In this document: positions 1-9,320 of the stretch, one piece after another
Numbering within the stretch: position 1 is the first letter of the stretch
How the letters are laid out: every line of letters starts with the position of its first letter
Assembly: GCA_903921365.1 (NCBI GenBank)
Contig: CAIXPS010000423.1
Location: 1-47,537 of the forward strand
Reading direction: 5' to 3'
Length of the DNA stretch: 47,537 nt
DNA from: an uncultured bacterium
GTDB taxonomy: Bacteria; Chloroflexota; Anaerolineae; J036; Brachytrichaceae
Program-made: the position numbers and the translations under genes
The notes under the pieces: model-generated
Database searches by the model: none
Told to the model about the DNA's origin: nothing
What the model saw: only the letters and a program-made list of their open reading frames with translations

Positions 1-265
1 TCGCCTCGACGCGGAACAGATTCAAACCCGCGAATAGCCAGCATCTGCCGCTGGCCGCCTGCGAGGTGATGTCATTGCTCTTTAACAGGTGTGAGAACGT
101 GTGGTTGGTTTGGGTGACGACCGTATGGTTCAGCACCACCGTGTTGATCGAGTTGCGGGTGACAGCGTTCAAGGCGAGGCGGTTTTTAGGGTCGGCCTCA
201 AACGATCGCTGAAAGCTGGTCACGAGTTCGGGGGTAATTGATTGCGATGCGCCAGTATCTGACAT
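1..265 (-). CDS. pepC: Aminopeptidase C / bleomycin hydrolase (C1B cysteine peptidase), N-terminal part
   Basis: Reading the minus strand from the ATG at 265 gives 88 codons that run off the window edge, so the gene is incomplete at its 3' end. The visible part contains QASGRCWLFAGLNLFR, the active-site Cys segment of the papain-like PepC/bleomycin hydrolase family, preceded by the usual N-terminal helix region. Family members are cytoplasmic hexameric aminopeptidases of about 440-460 residues that trim peptides. An AGGAG Shine-Dalgarno lies a few bases before the ATG. It follows the hybrid kinase on the same strand after about 80 bp. The family call is firm; substrate and completeness cannot be judged. 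Confidence 0.87.
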   Translation of the reverse strand, partial: MSDTGASQSITPELVTSFQRSFEADPKNRLALNAVTRNSINTVVLNHTVVTQTNHTFSHLLKSNDITSQAASGRCWLFAGLNLFRVEA

Positions 266-347
266 GTTCTGGAATCTCCTCACAAAGTATTGATCATGAA
301 GCCGGCGCAGGACATCAGTCCCTTGTGGGCCTCATTTGATTCACACT

Positions 348-3300
348 TTAACACACCGGGGGATTAGCGTTGTCTGCGTCGGCGCGCGGCAGCCAGCGCG
401 CCAGCACATTGCTCAGGGTGCTGAGCGTTACGGGCTTGCTGATGTAGTCGTCCATCCCTGCCGCCAGACAGGCGTCGCGGTCGCTTGACATAGCGAATGC
501 CGTAAAAGCAATAATGGTTGTGTGCTGCGAGGCGCCGGCCTCGTGTTCGCGCACCAGGCGTGTGGCGCTTAGCCCATCCATCTCTGGCATATGCACGTCC
601 ATCAATACCAGGGCGTATTCTCCCGCATGATCCTTCAGCAGGTTGAAAGCCAGCCTGCCATTCTCAACCGCTGTTGCCTGCAGTCCCAGCGTGCGCAGCA
701 TGTGCGTGGTGACAGCCACGTTGGTCGGGTTATCCTCTACCAGCAGAATCGGCTTTTCCGAGCGTAACTGCATCACGGCAGGCTTAACCATTTTTGGCCT
801 GGAAGTTGCTGCCGGCCTGGGTATCGCCAGCGGCACGATGAACCAGAAGGTTGCTCCGGCGCCCTCGATGCTGCTGTAACCGATTTGACCTTTCATCAGA
901 TCGACCAGACGCGAGGCGATCACCAGCCCAAGCCCGGTGCCGCCGTATTTACGCGTCACGCTGCCATCGGCCTGCGTAAACGGTTCAAATAAAATCGCGC
1001 GCGCTTTTTCGGAAATGCCAATGCCGGTGTCGCTCACTTCAAAGCGAACGTTGATCACCCCCTCAGCGGCCAGACCAGCGGTGCTGACCTGCAGGCGCAC
1101 GGCGCCTTTCTCGGTGAACTTAATCGCATTGCTCAGTAAATTGGACAGTATCTGGCGCAGCCGTCCGGCGTCACCGGTGACCGTGGTTGGCGTGCCCGGT
1201 TCGACCTGGAAGTCAAATTCCAGGCTTTGCTCTGCGGCTTTGTGGCGGAAGAGTTCCACCACCTTGCGCAGAATCGCTGGCAGATTGAACGTTTCGGGGT
1301 CGAGCAGCAGCTTGCCGGCCTCGATTTTGGAGAAGTCGAGGATATCGTTCAGAATGCTGAGGAGCGCCTGCGCCGAACTCCCCACGATGCCGGCGAACTC
1401 GCGCTGCTCCTCAGTGAGCCCGCTATCCATCAGCATCTCGTTCATACCGATGATGGCGTTCATCGGGGTGCGAATCTCGTGGCTCATCGTCGCCAGAAAC
1501 TCAGACTTCAAGCGTGATGCTTCCAGCGCCTTGTCGCGCGCCATGGCTAGCGCCGCGTTCTTGCGTTCGATCTCGTCCGCATACGCGCGCAACCGGCGAG
1601 TGGCGCCCTCCCGCTCGATCTCCGCGCCGATCCACTGCGCCATCAGCCGGATGAATTCCTTGTCGACAGTGGTGAATGGCCGCAGGCGCGGTTGCAGGCT
1701 TGTGAAACTCAGAGTTCCATAAACATTGCCAGCCACAATCACAGGCGCTCCCAGATAAGCTTCGATGTGTGTCGCTTTATAGCAGAGATGCCTGGCCCAT
1801 TCCGATGCCCCGGCATGCACGATTTCGATGGGGGCATTGGCGCGCAGTGTGTCCCAGCTATAGGTCATCTTCACTTCGAGACTGTCGCCCATCTTTATGC
1901 TGCCCGACATTGGCTCAACCGCCATGACCGTATACCTCTCGCTTTCAACTTGCGACAGAATGCCAATGTCCAGCCCGAAGCGATGGATGCCCATGCGCAG
2001 AAGCTCCTGGATTTTCTGCTCGAAGGGAATCTGTTGCGCGGCGGTCTCGTACAACTCGCGAATAGACTCTTCGCTCTGACGCAGCAGTGTCTCCATCTGG
2101 CGGCGCTCGGTCAGGTCAGTGACGACGGCAATTGCGCCGGCAAATATCCCATCGCGGTAGCGCGGCACGCCAGTGATCAACGCGTATATTTCGCGCCCAT
2201 CCGCGCCGCGCAGGCGCGTTTCATAACTCGACGTCTGTCCCTGCAATCTCTGCCGGTTCGCGCTGTCCAATACGACATGATCATCAGGGAAGGTGAAGTC
2301 CTCGGGTGTTTTTCCGATCACTTCTTCTGGCGTTGTCCCAAGGATTCGCGCATACGCGGGGTTGACGTATTCGAACGCGCCATCGGTGGTAGTCACAGTC
2401 AAACCCTGTCCCATGCTGTTCATCAGTTGCTGCGCGAACTCGCCTTGCGCCTGTGCTTCAGCCTGGGCGCGCTTCAGGTCGGTGACATCAGTGCCGATCC
2501 CGAAGATATAGTCGCGCGGCCCCTTGGCGTCGGCGATGATCAGCCACCGCCACGAGCCATCTTTATGCATCAGGCGATGTTCGTATGGACGCGGATCCAC
2601 TGGCGCCTCGCCCATGGTCGCGCGCCGCACATAGGCTCTGTCCTGCTCCGGGTTGCCGCCCGACTTGCGGATGATTTCCCACCAACCATCGCCAAGCACT
2701 TCCTGTGGACTGTACCCGAGTATGTCCTGCACCGACGGGCTGATATATTGAATCAAGCCCTCGGAGTTTGCCACTAGGATTAAATTCCCGATGAAGTCGA
2801 GGATGCCGCTCGTCAGTTCGTGTTCGGCCTCGGCGTCCATTCGTTCGGTGATATCGAGGCAGTAGACGTTGACATATCCCGCTCCCAGGACAGGCACGAA
2901 CAGGCATGACTGGTAGCGATTTCCATAGTGGATGATCTCGTCGCGTTGTCGCCCGGTTGCCATGACGCGCTGAGCAAGCTCGATCCACGCCGGCGGCGCC
3001 TTCGCCTGGTCCGCCACGCCGATGTCATTTAAGAATTGCCGCCCATGCGCATTGGCATACAGTAAAGTGCCGTCAGGGAGCATGCGCAACAGCGGGTTGG
3101 GGTTCTCTTCAGGGAAGCGCGCCATCGAGTGCAGCGTCAGCATGTCCTCGCGCTCGACGCCCAGATCGCGCATGACCACAACCAGCACAGGGCGTCCCTC
3201 GTGCAGTTCTTTCACGATGGATGCAATGATGGGCGCCTCGACGCCATCTTTCCGCCGCACCATAGCCTGGCGATGATCCCCCAGCCCGGCTTGAAATCGT

Positions 3301-3455
3301 TCCGGCAATAGACGGGTGAGTGGCATGCCGATGAGCTCGGACTGTGAATAGCCTGACAGGTGTGCAGCGTTGTGATTGCACAACAGAATGGTCTGCGATT
3401 CATCGGCGATGACGATCGCATCGTTACTCAAGTCCAGCAGTAGCTGTGCTATCAC
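348..3455 (-). CDS. Hybrid sensor histidine kinase, four PAS + GAF + HisKA + HATPase + receiver
   Basis: A 1035-residue soluble hybrid kinase. Four PAS-like modules are seen at about 1-100, 110-205, 215-330 and 340-460; the last three end in the D(I/V)T(E/D)-type linker. A GAF domain spans about 465-630. HisKA carries the phospho-acceptor His659 (MSHEIRTPMNA). HATPase has its N box (LSNLLSNAIKF) and G boxes (DTGIGI, GGTGLGL). A C-terminal receiver has acceptor Asp953 in LMDVHMPEMDG and the Lys of ISKPV. No membrane segment is present, so it probably senses a cytoplasmic or redox/ligand signal. The start is GTG at 3455; an in-frame stop lies just upstream and no strong Shine-Dalgarno is seen. 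It begins 18 bp after aroE and may be read through from the aromatic operon. No separate response regulator is adjacent. Confidence 0.93.
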   Translation of the reverse strand: MIAQLLLDLSNDAIVIADESQTILLCNHNAAHLSGYSQSELIGMPLTRLLPERFQAGLGDHRQAMVRRKDGVEAPIIASIVKELHEGRPVLVVVMRDLGVEREDMLTLHSMARFPEENPNPLLRMLPDGTLLYANAHGRQFLNDIGVADQAKAPPAWIELAQRVMATGRQRDEIIHYGNRYQSCLFVPVLGAGYVNVYCLDITERMDAEAEHELTSGILDFIGNLILVANSEGLIQYISPSVQDILGYSPQEVLGDGWWEIIRKSGGNPEQDRAYVRRATMGEAPVDPRPYEHRLMHKDGSWRWLIIADAKGPRDYIFGIGTDVTDLKRAQAEAQAQGEFAQQLMNSMGQGLTVTTTDGAFEYVNPAYARILGTTPEEVIGKTPEDFTFPDDHVVLDSANRQRLQGQTSSYETRLRGADGREIYALITGVPRYRDGIFAGAIAVVTDLTERRQMETLLRQSEESIRELYETAAQQIPFEQKIQELLRMGIHRFGLDIGILSQVESERYTVMAVEPMSGSIKMGDSLEVKMTYSWDTLRANAPIEIVHAGASEWARHLCYKATHIEAYLGAPVIVAGNVYGTLSFTSLQPRLRPFTTVDKEFIRLMAQWIGAEIEREGATRRLRAYADEIERKNAALAMARDKALEASRLKSEFLATMSHEIRTPMNAIIGMNEMLMDSGLTEEQREFAGIVGSSAQALLSILNDILDFSKIEAGKLLLDPETFNLPAILRKVVELFRHKAAEQSLEFDFQVEPGTPTTVTGDAGRLRQILSNLLSNAIKFTEKGAVRLQVSTAGLAAEGVINVRFEVSDTGIGISEKARAILFEPFTQADGSVTRKYGGTGLGLVIASRLVDLMKGQIGYSSIEGAGATFWFIVPLAIPRPAATSRPKMVKPAVMQLRSEKPILLVEDNPTNVAVTTHMLRTLGLQATAVENGRLAFNLLKDHAGEYALVLMDVHMPEMDGLSATRLVREHEAGASQHTTIIAFTAFAMSSDRDACLAAGMDDYISKPVTLSTLSNVLARWLPRADADNANPPVC

Positions 3456-3473
3456 ACAGGTATCATAATCCAG

Positions 3474-4334
3474 CTAACGAGTAATTGCATTGAGCGCCTC
3501 GCGCATCACCCCAGCCACGCGCGCAGCCGGCGTCTGCGTCCAGTGTTCGAACGCCACCGCACCCTGTTCGGCCAGCATCCCAATGCCGTTGAAGACGCGC
3601 AACCCGGCTACTTGCGCCTGCTGCATCAGCTGTGTGATTGGCGGCTTATACACCAGGTCATACACAGTCGCGCCCTGCGGAAACGGAACTCCCTCCAGCC
3701 ACGGGGTCGTGTCGGAATTTGGCGACATACCCGCCGACGTGCAGTTGATGATCAACCCTGCGCCGCGTGAGGCTGCCCGGAGGCCGTCGGGCGTTAAGGC
3801 GAAAGACCGCAGGTGTTGCGCCGGGAATGCGGGCTGTAATGCGGCGACCAGGTGTTCGGCGCGGGCAGCGTCGCGATTGATGACGCGCACAGATAGTCCA
3901 GTGCTAGCTAGCGCATATACGATTGCGCGCGCCGATCCGCCTGCCCCCAGCACAAGCGCGGACGCGTACTGCGCCGGCTCCACGCCATAATGGCGCAGGT
4001 CGTTCAGGAAGCCGATCCAGTCAGTGTTGTCGCCGTGCAGATGGATGCGCCTGCTGGACGTCGTTTTGAAGATGGTGTTGATTGCGCCAATCGCGCGCGC
4101 CTGTGTGCTGATCTCGTCAACATAGGGCATGACGTTCTGCTTGTGCGGGATAGTCACATTCGCGCCGCCCAGATCGGGATCGTCGCGAATGGCTTGCATG
4201 CGCGCCGGCAACTCTTCCAACGGCGTATTCCATAGTTCGTATGTCCAGTCCAGCCCGATGGCGGCGAACGCGGCGCCCTGCATGCGCGGCGATGCGCTGT
4301 GTGATACCGGATAGCCGATCAGTCCGATACGCAT
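3474..4334 (-). CDS. aroE: Shikimate dehydrogenase (NADP+)
   Basis: A 286-residue protein of normal family length that reduces 3-dehydroshikimate to shikimate in the cytoplasm. The N-terminal substrate domain has SHSASP and GANVTIPHK with catalytic Lys65, and GDNTD with catalytic Asp105. The NADP-binding glycine loop is GAGGSA at 130-135, followed by VINRD, whose Arg fits NADP preference. It overlaps the end of aroA by 16 bp, so the two are translationally coupled in the aromatic operon aroH-aroF-aroF-tyrA-aroA-aroE. Confidence 0.97.
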   Translation of the reverse strand: MRIGLIGYPVSHSASPRMQGAAFAAIGLDWTYELWNTPLEELPARMQAIRDDPDLGGANVTIPHKQNVMPYVDEISTQARAIGAINTIFKTTSSRRIHLHGDNTDWIGFLNDLRHYGVEPAQYASALVLGAGGSARAIVYALASTGLSVRVINRDAARAEHLVAALQPAFPAQHLRSFALTPDGLRAASRGAGLIINCTSAGMSPNSDTTPWLEGVPFPQGATVYDLVYKPPITQLMQQAQVAGLRVFNGIGMLAEQGAVAFEHWTQTPAARVAGVMREALNAITR

Positions 4335-5695
4335 AGTGATCCGTGAGGCGCCTGAGATGAGTTGAGCGACGCGAGGTCATCATAGAATTGCGGGTATGTC
4401 TTGCTCACACACTCCGCGCCCAGGATAGTCGTCTCGCCAGTGGCGATCAACCCCGCCACAGTGAGCGCCATCGCCATGCGATGGTCGTCATACGCCTCCA
4501 CAATCGCGCCATGCAGGGGCGTCGGGCCGGCGACGACGAAGCCATCAGCAGTCGCCTCGATCTGTGCGCCCATCTTGCGCAACTCGTCGACCAACCCGTC
4601 GATGCGGTTACTCTCCTTAACGCGTAGTTCCTGCGCGTCGCGCACGATGGTGACACCTTCGGCCTGCGTGGCGGCGACGGCAAAAATTGGGAACTCGTCG
4701 ATCATCAGCGAGGTAAGGGCGCCGCCGACCTCAATGGCGCGCAAGGGCCCTGGGACGGGCAACAGGTCGCCTACAGGCTCACCGCCCTGCTGGTTGGCGT
4801 TCTCGACGCGAATGTCTGCACCCATTCTGCGCAACGCATCGAGCAAGCCGGTGCGCGTGGGGTTCAGTCCGACGCCGGTCAGTTCCAATTGTGTATCCGG
4901 GGCGAGCAGCCCGGCCACGAGGAAGAACGCAGCTGATGAGAAGTCGGCCGGGACGGTGATATCGAGCGGGCGCAGTGACAGGGCCGTTGTATTACCGCCG
5001 CGTATGGCGACCCTGCCACCGCCCCCGGCCGTAGCGACGTTCGCGCTCATCGCGATCCTCGCGCCCATCGCTAGCAGCATGCGCTCGGTGTGGTCGCGCG
5101 TCGGGCTGCCTTCGTGGATGATCACATCGCCATCGGCATATAGCGCGGCCAGCAACAATGCTGACTTGACCTGTGCGCTGGCTACCGGCATGACATAGTC
5201 GATGCCCTGTAATCGCGCGGGCGCACAAACGAGCGGGGCGCAATCATTTGTGGACGCGATGAGGGCGCCCATCTGCCCCAGCGGTTCAGTAATGCGGCGC
5301 ATAGGGCGCTTGCGCAACTGGCTGCTGCCATCCAGCGTGCTGGCAAACGACTGCCCGGCCATCAGCCCGGCCAGCAAACGCATCGTAGTCCCGGATGAGT
5401 TGCAGAACAGCGGCGCGGACGACGCCCGCAACCCATGCAGTCCCACGCCAGTAATACGCAGGGAGCGGGCGCCGTCCCGTTCCGTCCGTATGCTCTGTTC
5501 CACGCGTATATCCACGCCGAGCGCCCGCATGATATCGATGGCGGCGTTCGTGTCATCACAGCCGAGTGGGGCGCGCACCGTGCTGACGCCGTCGGCAATC
5601 GCGCCCAGCAGCACTGCGCGCACGGTGATGCTGCGGTCGCCCGGAACCCGCAATGCGCCGCGAAGATGGCTAACAGGGGATATTATTGCTTTCAT
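4319..5695 (-). CDS. aroA: 3-phosphoshikimate 1-carboxyvinyltransferase (EPSP synthase)
   Basis: A 458-residue two-domain EPSP synthase that transfers enolpyruvate from PEP to shikimate-3-phosphate. Recognisable blocks are NSSGTTMRLLAG, the KRPM segment, SAQVKSALLLAAL, TRDHTERML, the KESNRI region and DDHRMAMAL. The N-terminal motif, normally GDKSISHRA, reads GDRSITVRA here, so the conserved PEP/S3P-contacting Lys is Arg21 and the following His is Val. All other key blocks look intact, so it is unlikely to be a dead gene, but activity and glyphosate response may differ from the norm. Upstream is a 65-bp heptad-repeat hairpin, and there is no obvious Shine-Dalgarno. Its end overlaps aroE. Confidence 0.95.
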   Translation of the reverse strand: MKAIISPVSHLRGALRVPGDRSITVRAVLLGAIADGVSTVRAPLGCDDTNAAIDIMRALGVDIRVEQSIRTERDGARSLRITGVGLHGLRASSAPLFCNSSGTTMRLLAGLMAGQSFASTLDGSSQLRKRPMRRITEPLGQMGALIASTNDCAPLVCAPARLQGIDYVMPVASAQVKSALLLAALYADGDVIIHEGSPTRDHTERMLLAMGARIAMSANVATAGGGGRVAIRGGNTTALSLRPLDITVPADFSSAAFFLVAGLLAPDTQLELTGVGLNPTRTGLLDALRRMGADIRVENANQQGGEPVGDLLPVPGPLRAIEVGGALTSLMIDEFPIFAVAATQAEGVTIVRDAQELRVKESNRIDGLVDELRKMGAQIEATADGFVVAGPTPLHGAIVEAYDDHRMAMALTVAGLIATGETTILGAECVSKTYPQFYDDLASLNSSQAPHGSLCVSD

Positions 5696-5705
5696 CTTTT
5701 TAAGA

Positions 5706-5770
5706 GAGATTTGAGACTAGAGATACGAGATTAGCGTCCGGAATCTCCAATCTCTCATCTCTCATCTCCC
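5706..5770 (-). repeat. Mirrored 7-bp repeat hairpin between tyrA and aroA
   Basis: On the plus strand four heptads of the form GAGATNN (5706-5733) are followed by a 9-bp centre (5734-5742) and four heptads of the form ATCTCNN (5743-5770). The two halves are approximately reverse complementary, so the tyrA-aroA transcript can fold into a long imperfect hairpin. The tyrA stop codon abuts one end and the aroA start lies 10 bp from the other. It may act on mRNA processing or on aroA translation, or it may be a neutral simple-repeat expansion. Confidence 0.7.
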
Positions 5771-6678
5771 TACCAATGCGTCCCATGTGTCTTCCGCGCC
5801 AGTGCGGCGGCGGTCAGGTAGGCGCGCAGGCCGGCTTCGTCGCGGCGATCAAGCAACGCGGTGAACTGATCAAGGCTGAACTGAAAATCGCGGATCGCGT
5901 TTGTTACGGCGGCGCTATTGGTCAACAAAATGTCAAGCATCATCGTAACGTCGCTGGCAGCCACGCGGCTGGTATCCCGGAACCCGCTGGCGGTGACCTG
6001 CCACACGGCCGGGTCGTTCAGGCTGGCCTGGTCGGTCACGCTGACGAGCGCCAGCGACAGTGCATACGGCAGGTGACTGGCGAATGCGACCAGCATGTCG
6101 TGGCGGGCAGCGTCGAGTTCGAGCGTCACTGCGCCGGCGGTGTGGGCCATTCCCCGGATCAGATCGAAGGAGGCGTCATCCGTGCGCGCGGTGCGCGTCA
6201 GTATCCAGCGCTTGCCGCGATAGAGATCCGCGTCAGCGGCATCCAGCCCGGTGATTTCCTTGCCGCACATCGGGTGTGAGCCGACCGCGAACAAGCCTGC
6301 CGGCAACTGGTTCATCGCGCCGACGATCTCGGTCTTGGTGCTGCCCAGGTCGGTGATCACTGCGCCGGGCTTGAACGCGTCGCCAAGCGTGTTTAACTGC
6401 TGGATGATTGCGCGCACCGGCGCCGCCAGCACGACGACATCGGCCTGCGCCACGCCCACGGCGAAGTCGGTCGTGGCCGATTCGACGATGCCACGGCTGA
6501 CAGCTTCGCGGACGGTTTCCTCACGCCTTGCAACGCCGGTGATGCGCCAGTTCACGCTGCCGCGCAGTGCCAGCGCCAGCGATGCGCCCATCAGCCCCAG
6601 CCCAACAATGCACAGCGAATGCAGATGCGGGATGGGGCCAACACCGGCGTTGTTTTGTTCCGTGTCAGTTTCTTTCAT
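5770..6678 (-). CDS. tyrA: Prephenate dehydrogenase
   Basis: Oxidative decarboxylation of prephenate to 4-hydroxyphenylpyruvate for tyrosine synthesis. The Rossmann motif is GLGLMGASLALAL. The catalytic-site segment GSHPMCGKE carries the conserved His, and a helical prephenate dehydrogenase domain follows. No C-terminal ACT domain is present, so feedback control is probably exerted on the DAHP synthases instead. The start is placed at the ATG at 6678 because the alignment to the family begins shortly after it. A GTG at 6723 would add 15 residues without family similarity. Neither has a convincing Shine-Dalgarno. It sits between aroF and aroA in the same operon. Confidence 0.93.
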   Translation of the reverse strand: MKETDTEQNNAGVGPIPHLHSLCIVGLGLMGASLALALRGSVNWRITGVARREETVREAVSRGIVESATTDFAVGVAQADVVVLAAPVRAIIQQLNTLGDAFKPGAVITDLGSTKTEIVGAMNQLPAGLFAVGSHPMCGKEITGLDAADADLYRGKRWILTRTARTDDASFDLIRGMAHTAGAVTLELDAARHDMLVAFASHLPYALSLALVSVTDQASLNDPAVWQVTASGFRDTSRVAASDVTMMLDILLTNSAAVTNAIRDFQFSLDQFTALLDRRDEAGLRAYLTAAALARKTHGTHW

Positions 6679-6747
6679 GTAAATCAGCGTGCCAATTGCG
6701 CAAGCGAGTGTAACATGACACACTCGCTGTTGCGCTCGGCGGGAAGT

Positions 6748-7779
6748 TTATACCGTCCGGTCGACGGCCTCGGCCACGCGCCGCACTTTGGCAACCAGCT
6801 TCGTGTAGCTCTCAGGCGTGAGCGATTGCGCGCCATCGGACATGGCCTGCGCCGGGTTCGGGTGCACTTCTATGATCAACCCATCTGCGCCGGCGGCCAC
6901 AGCCGCCTTCGACACCGCAGTAACGTACTCCCATTTGCCGGTGGCGTGGCTTGGATCCACAATCACGGGCAGGTGACTGAGCGCCTTAAGCACCGGCACT
7001 GCATTGATGTCGAGCGTGTTCCGCGTGTAGGTCTCGAAGGTGCGGATGCCGCGCTCGCACAGCATGACGTTGTAGTTGCCGTTCGACAGAATGTACTCGG
7101 CCGCCATCAACAACTCCTCCATCGTGCTCATCATGCCCCGTTTCAACAGCACTGGTCGCGTGCTCATGCCGACGGCGTTAAGCAGGGCAAAGTTCTGCAT
7201 GTTGCGCGCGCCAACTTGCAGAATGTCCGCATACTGGCTCACCAGCGGCACCTGGTCGGGCGACATGACTTCAGTGACGATAGCCAGCCCGGTTTGCTCG
7301 CGCGCCTCGGCCAGCCACTTGAGCGCGTTTTCACCGTGACCCTGAAATGAATAGGGCGACGTGCGCGGTTTGAACGCGCCGCCGCGCAGAATATTCGCGC
7401 CGGCAGCTTTGACCAGATGCGCGCTTTCGATAATCTGCTCGCGTGTTTCTACCGCGCACGGCCCGGCCATCATCGCAAGCCCGTTCGCTGCGCCGCCGAT
7501 GCGGATCGTCCGCTGCCCGGTGCTAATCTGGATGACCGTGTCATCTTTCTTGAAGTCGCGGCTGGCCAGCTTGTACGGGCGCAGAATCGGCACGACGCGA
7601 TCCACACCGCTCATCAGTTCGAAAGTTGATCGGTCGATCGGGCGGTCGTTGCCGACCATGCCGATGATGGTGCGCTCTTCGCCCTGCGACAGATGCGCGC
7701 GCATCCCGGCCAGTTCGATCTGTTTGACAATCGCGCCGATTTCCTGGGTCGACGCACCCGACTGCATGATGATGACCAT
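6748..7779 (-). CDS. aroF: 3-deoxy-7-phosphoheptulonate (DAHP) synthase, copy 1
   Basis: A 343-residue class I-beta DAHP synthase (Thermotoga/Bacillus type) that condenses PEP with erythrose-4-phosphate. The N-terminal ~70 residues form the ferredoxin-like regulatory domain typical of the tyrosine-sensitive type. The barrel carries [47 protein letters not shown] and DPSHATGK, covering PEP, E4P and metal ligands. The start at 7779 has a GGAAGAG Shine-Dalgarno. It lies 26 bp downstream of a second, clearly paralogous DAHP synthase. Confidence 0.96.
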   Translation of the reverse strand: MVIIMQSGASTQEIGAIVKQIELAGMRAHLSQGEERTIIGMVGNDRPIDRSTFELMSGVDRVVPILRPYKLASRDFKKDDTVIQISTGQRTIRIGGAANGLAMMAGPCAVETREQIIESAHLVKAAGANILRGGAFKPRTSPYSFQGHGENALKWLAEAREQTGLAIVTEVMSPDQVPLVSQYADILQVGARNMQNFALLNAVGMSTRPVLLKRGMMSTMEELLMAAEYILSNGNYNVMLCERGIRTFETYTRNTLDINAVPVLKALSHLPVIVDPSHATGKWEYVTAVSKAAVAAGADGLIIEVHPNPAQAMSDGAQSLTPESYTKLVAKVRRVAEAVDRTV

Positions 7780-7805
7780 AGCTCTCTTCCTTTACGAACT
7801 GCTTT

Positions 7806-8831
7806 TTACAAGCCGCGATCCATCGCCTCAGCGATGCGGCGCGTCTGCCTGACCAAATCTCCGAACTGCTCTGGCGTGAGCGACTGTGCGCCGTCCGACA
7901 TGGCCGAGCTTGGATCCGGGTGCACTTCAATGATCAATCCATCGGCGCCGGCGGCGATGCCCGCGCGCGCGGTGGCAATGACGTATTCGCTCTTGCCGGT
8001 GGCGTGGCTGGGGTCGACAAGCACAGGCAGGTGGCTGAGCTTCTTCAACACCGGCACCGCGTTGATGTCGAGCGTGTTCCGCGTGGCGGTTTCGAAGGTG
8101 CGGATGCCGCGCTCGCACAGCATGACGTTGTAGTTGCCATTGGACAGGATGTATTCCGCGGCCATCAGCAGTTCCTCAACCGTGCTCATCATGCCGCGCT
8201 TGAGCAACACCGGCTTCATGCTCAGCCCCACGGCGTTGAGCAGCGGAAAGTTCTGCATGTTGCGCGCGCCGATCTGCAGCACGTTGGCGTACTGGCTGAC
8301 CAGAGGCACTTGTTCAGACGCCATGACCTCGGTGACGATGGCCAGCCCAGTTTGCTCGCGCGCCTCGGCCATCCATTTCAACGCGTCTTCGCCATAGCCC
8401 TGGAACGAATAGGGCGACGTGCGCGGTTTATACGCGCCGCCACGGAACGCCTTTGCGCCCGCCTCTTTCACGGCGTGTGCGGTCTCAAGCACCTGCGAGC
8501 GACTCTCGGCCGAACACGGCCCGGCGATCAGCAGCAGGTCATTGCCGCCCACTTTCACGCCGTTGCCGTTGCCGATGATTGAGAACACGCTGTTCTCCTT
8601 CTTGAAATCGCGGCTGGCCAGCTTGAACGGCTTCAGAATCGGGACGGTAGTCTCGACGCCCGGCATCATCTCAAAAATGCTGCGATCGATCGGGCGGTCA
8701 TTGCCCACCACGCCGATAATCGTGCGTTCCTCGCCATAGATCGGGTGCGCGCGCATGTTGAACGACTCGATGCGCGACACCACCGAACTGATCTCTTTTA
8801 CCGTCGCGCCAGACCTCATTATTACGACCAT
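7806..8831 (-). CDS. aroF: 3-deoxy-7-phosphoheptulonate (DAHP) synthase, copy 2
   Basis: A 341-residue paralogue of the gene immediately downstream, colinear over the full length and very similar by eye in the barrel. It has the same ferredoxin-like N-terminus and all barrel motifs ([56 protein letters not shown]). Differences concentrate in the N-terminal regulatory domain and the strand before the barrel, which would fit two isoenzymes with different feedback effectors. It starts at 8831 after a strong GGAGG. It is separated from aroH by the heptad-repeat tract. Confidence 0.96.
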   Translation of the reverse strand: MVVIMRSGATVKEISSVVSRIESFNMRAHPIYGEERTIIGVVGNDRPIDRSIFEMMPGVETTVPILKPFKLASRDFKKENSVFSIIGNGNGVKVGGNDLLLIAGPCSAESRSQVLETAHAVKEAGAKAFRGGAYKPRTSPYSFQGYGEDALKWMAEAREQTGLAIVTEVMASEQVPLVSQYANVLQIGARNMQNFPLLNAVGLSMKPVLLKRGMMSTVEELLMAAEYILSNGNYNVMLCERGIRTFETATRNTLDINAVPVLKKLSHLPVLVDPSHATGKSEYVIATARAGIAAGADGLIIEVHPDPSSAMSDGAQSLTPEQFGDLVRQTRRIAEAMDRGL

Positions 8832-8853
8832 TTCAACCTCCAGAAAAACTCAC

Positions 8854-8923
8854 CAATTTCTAATCCCAAATCTCCAATCTCTGTCCCTTGTCCCCTGACC
8901 CCTGACCTCTCACCCCTGACCCC
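8854..8923 (-). repeat. Ten degenerate 7-bp repeats spanning the aroH stop codon
   Basis: On the minus strand the tract reads as consecutive heptads GGGGTCA, GGGGTGA, GAGGTCA, GGGGTCA, GGGGACA, AGGGACA, GAGATTG, GAGATTT, GGGATTA and GAAATTG. The first heptads encode the last residues and stop codon of AroH. The form resembles the short tandemly repeated repetitive (STRR) heptads described in cyanobacteria. Related tracts occur at 5706, 13933 and 45873. Confidence 0.8.
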
Positions 8924-9281
8924 TCTTCCTATCCGGCCTCAACACTTCTGCGCCGTTGATGTAAACATGCGCGATCTCGCTGGCGCGCTTGTCCGTGTTC
9001 CAGTGCACCATGACGCGTATGCACATCGGCAAGCCGCGCGGGACGTCCATCTCGTGCATGCACATGAGCGCCGTGTCTGTCCAGCCGATTTGCCGGGCGG
9101 CAATTGCCGGATAGTCGGCGTTCAGGTCGCGGGTCGTGCTGAAGAAGGCGCTGGCGATATCCTCAGCCTGCATCTCATTCGCTTCGACCAGTCTTTCGAG
9201 CATCTCGCGCGTTGCCGTCAAGATTGCTTCGCGCGTGTTCTCGCGCGCAACTGTCGCGCCTCTCACACCACGTATTGCCAT
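8910..9281 (-). CDS. aroH: Chorismate mutase, monofunctional AroH type
   Basis: A 123-residue trimeric AroH-fold chorismate mutase that converts chorismate to prephenate. It aligns end to end with the Bacillus subtilis enzyme: the N-terminal RGVRGAT with catalytic Arg, the C-M-HEMDV active-site strand with Cys and Glu, CIRVMVHW with the second Arg, and HVYINGAEVLRPD with the Tyr. It is the first gene of the aromatic operon, preceded by AGGAAGG nine bases before the ATG. The last codons are formed by the heptad repeat tract, so its natural C-terminus may have been rewritten. Confidence 0.95.
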   Translation of the reverse strand: MAIRGVRGATVARENTREAILTATREMLERLVEANEMQAEDIASAFFSTTRDLNADYPAIAARQIGWTDTALMCMHEMDVPRGLPMCIRVMVHWNTDKRASEIAHVYINGAEVLRPDRKRGQG

Positions 9282-9320
9282 AAAGATCGACCTTCCTGTT
9301 TTTGCTCCATGCTTTGTGAG

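Noticed and set aside
1692-2777. A 361-codon plus-strand open frame opposite the hybrid kinase
   Set aside because: It lies fully antisense to conserved PAS/GAF coding sequence, has no family resemblance and is explained by codon bias of the kinase.
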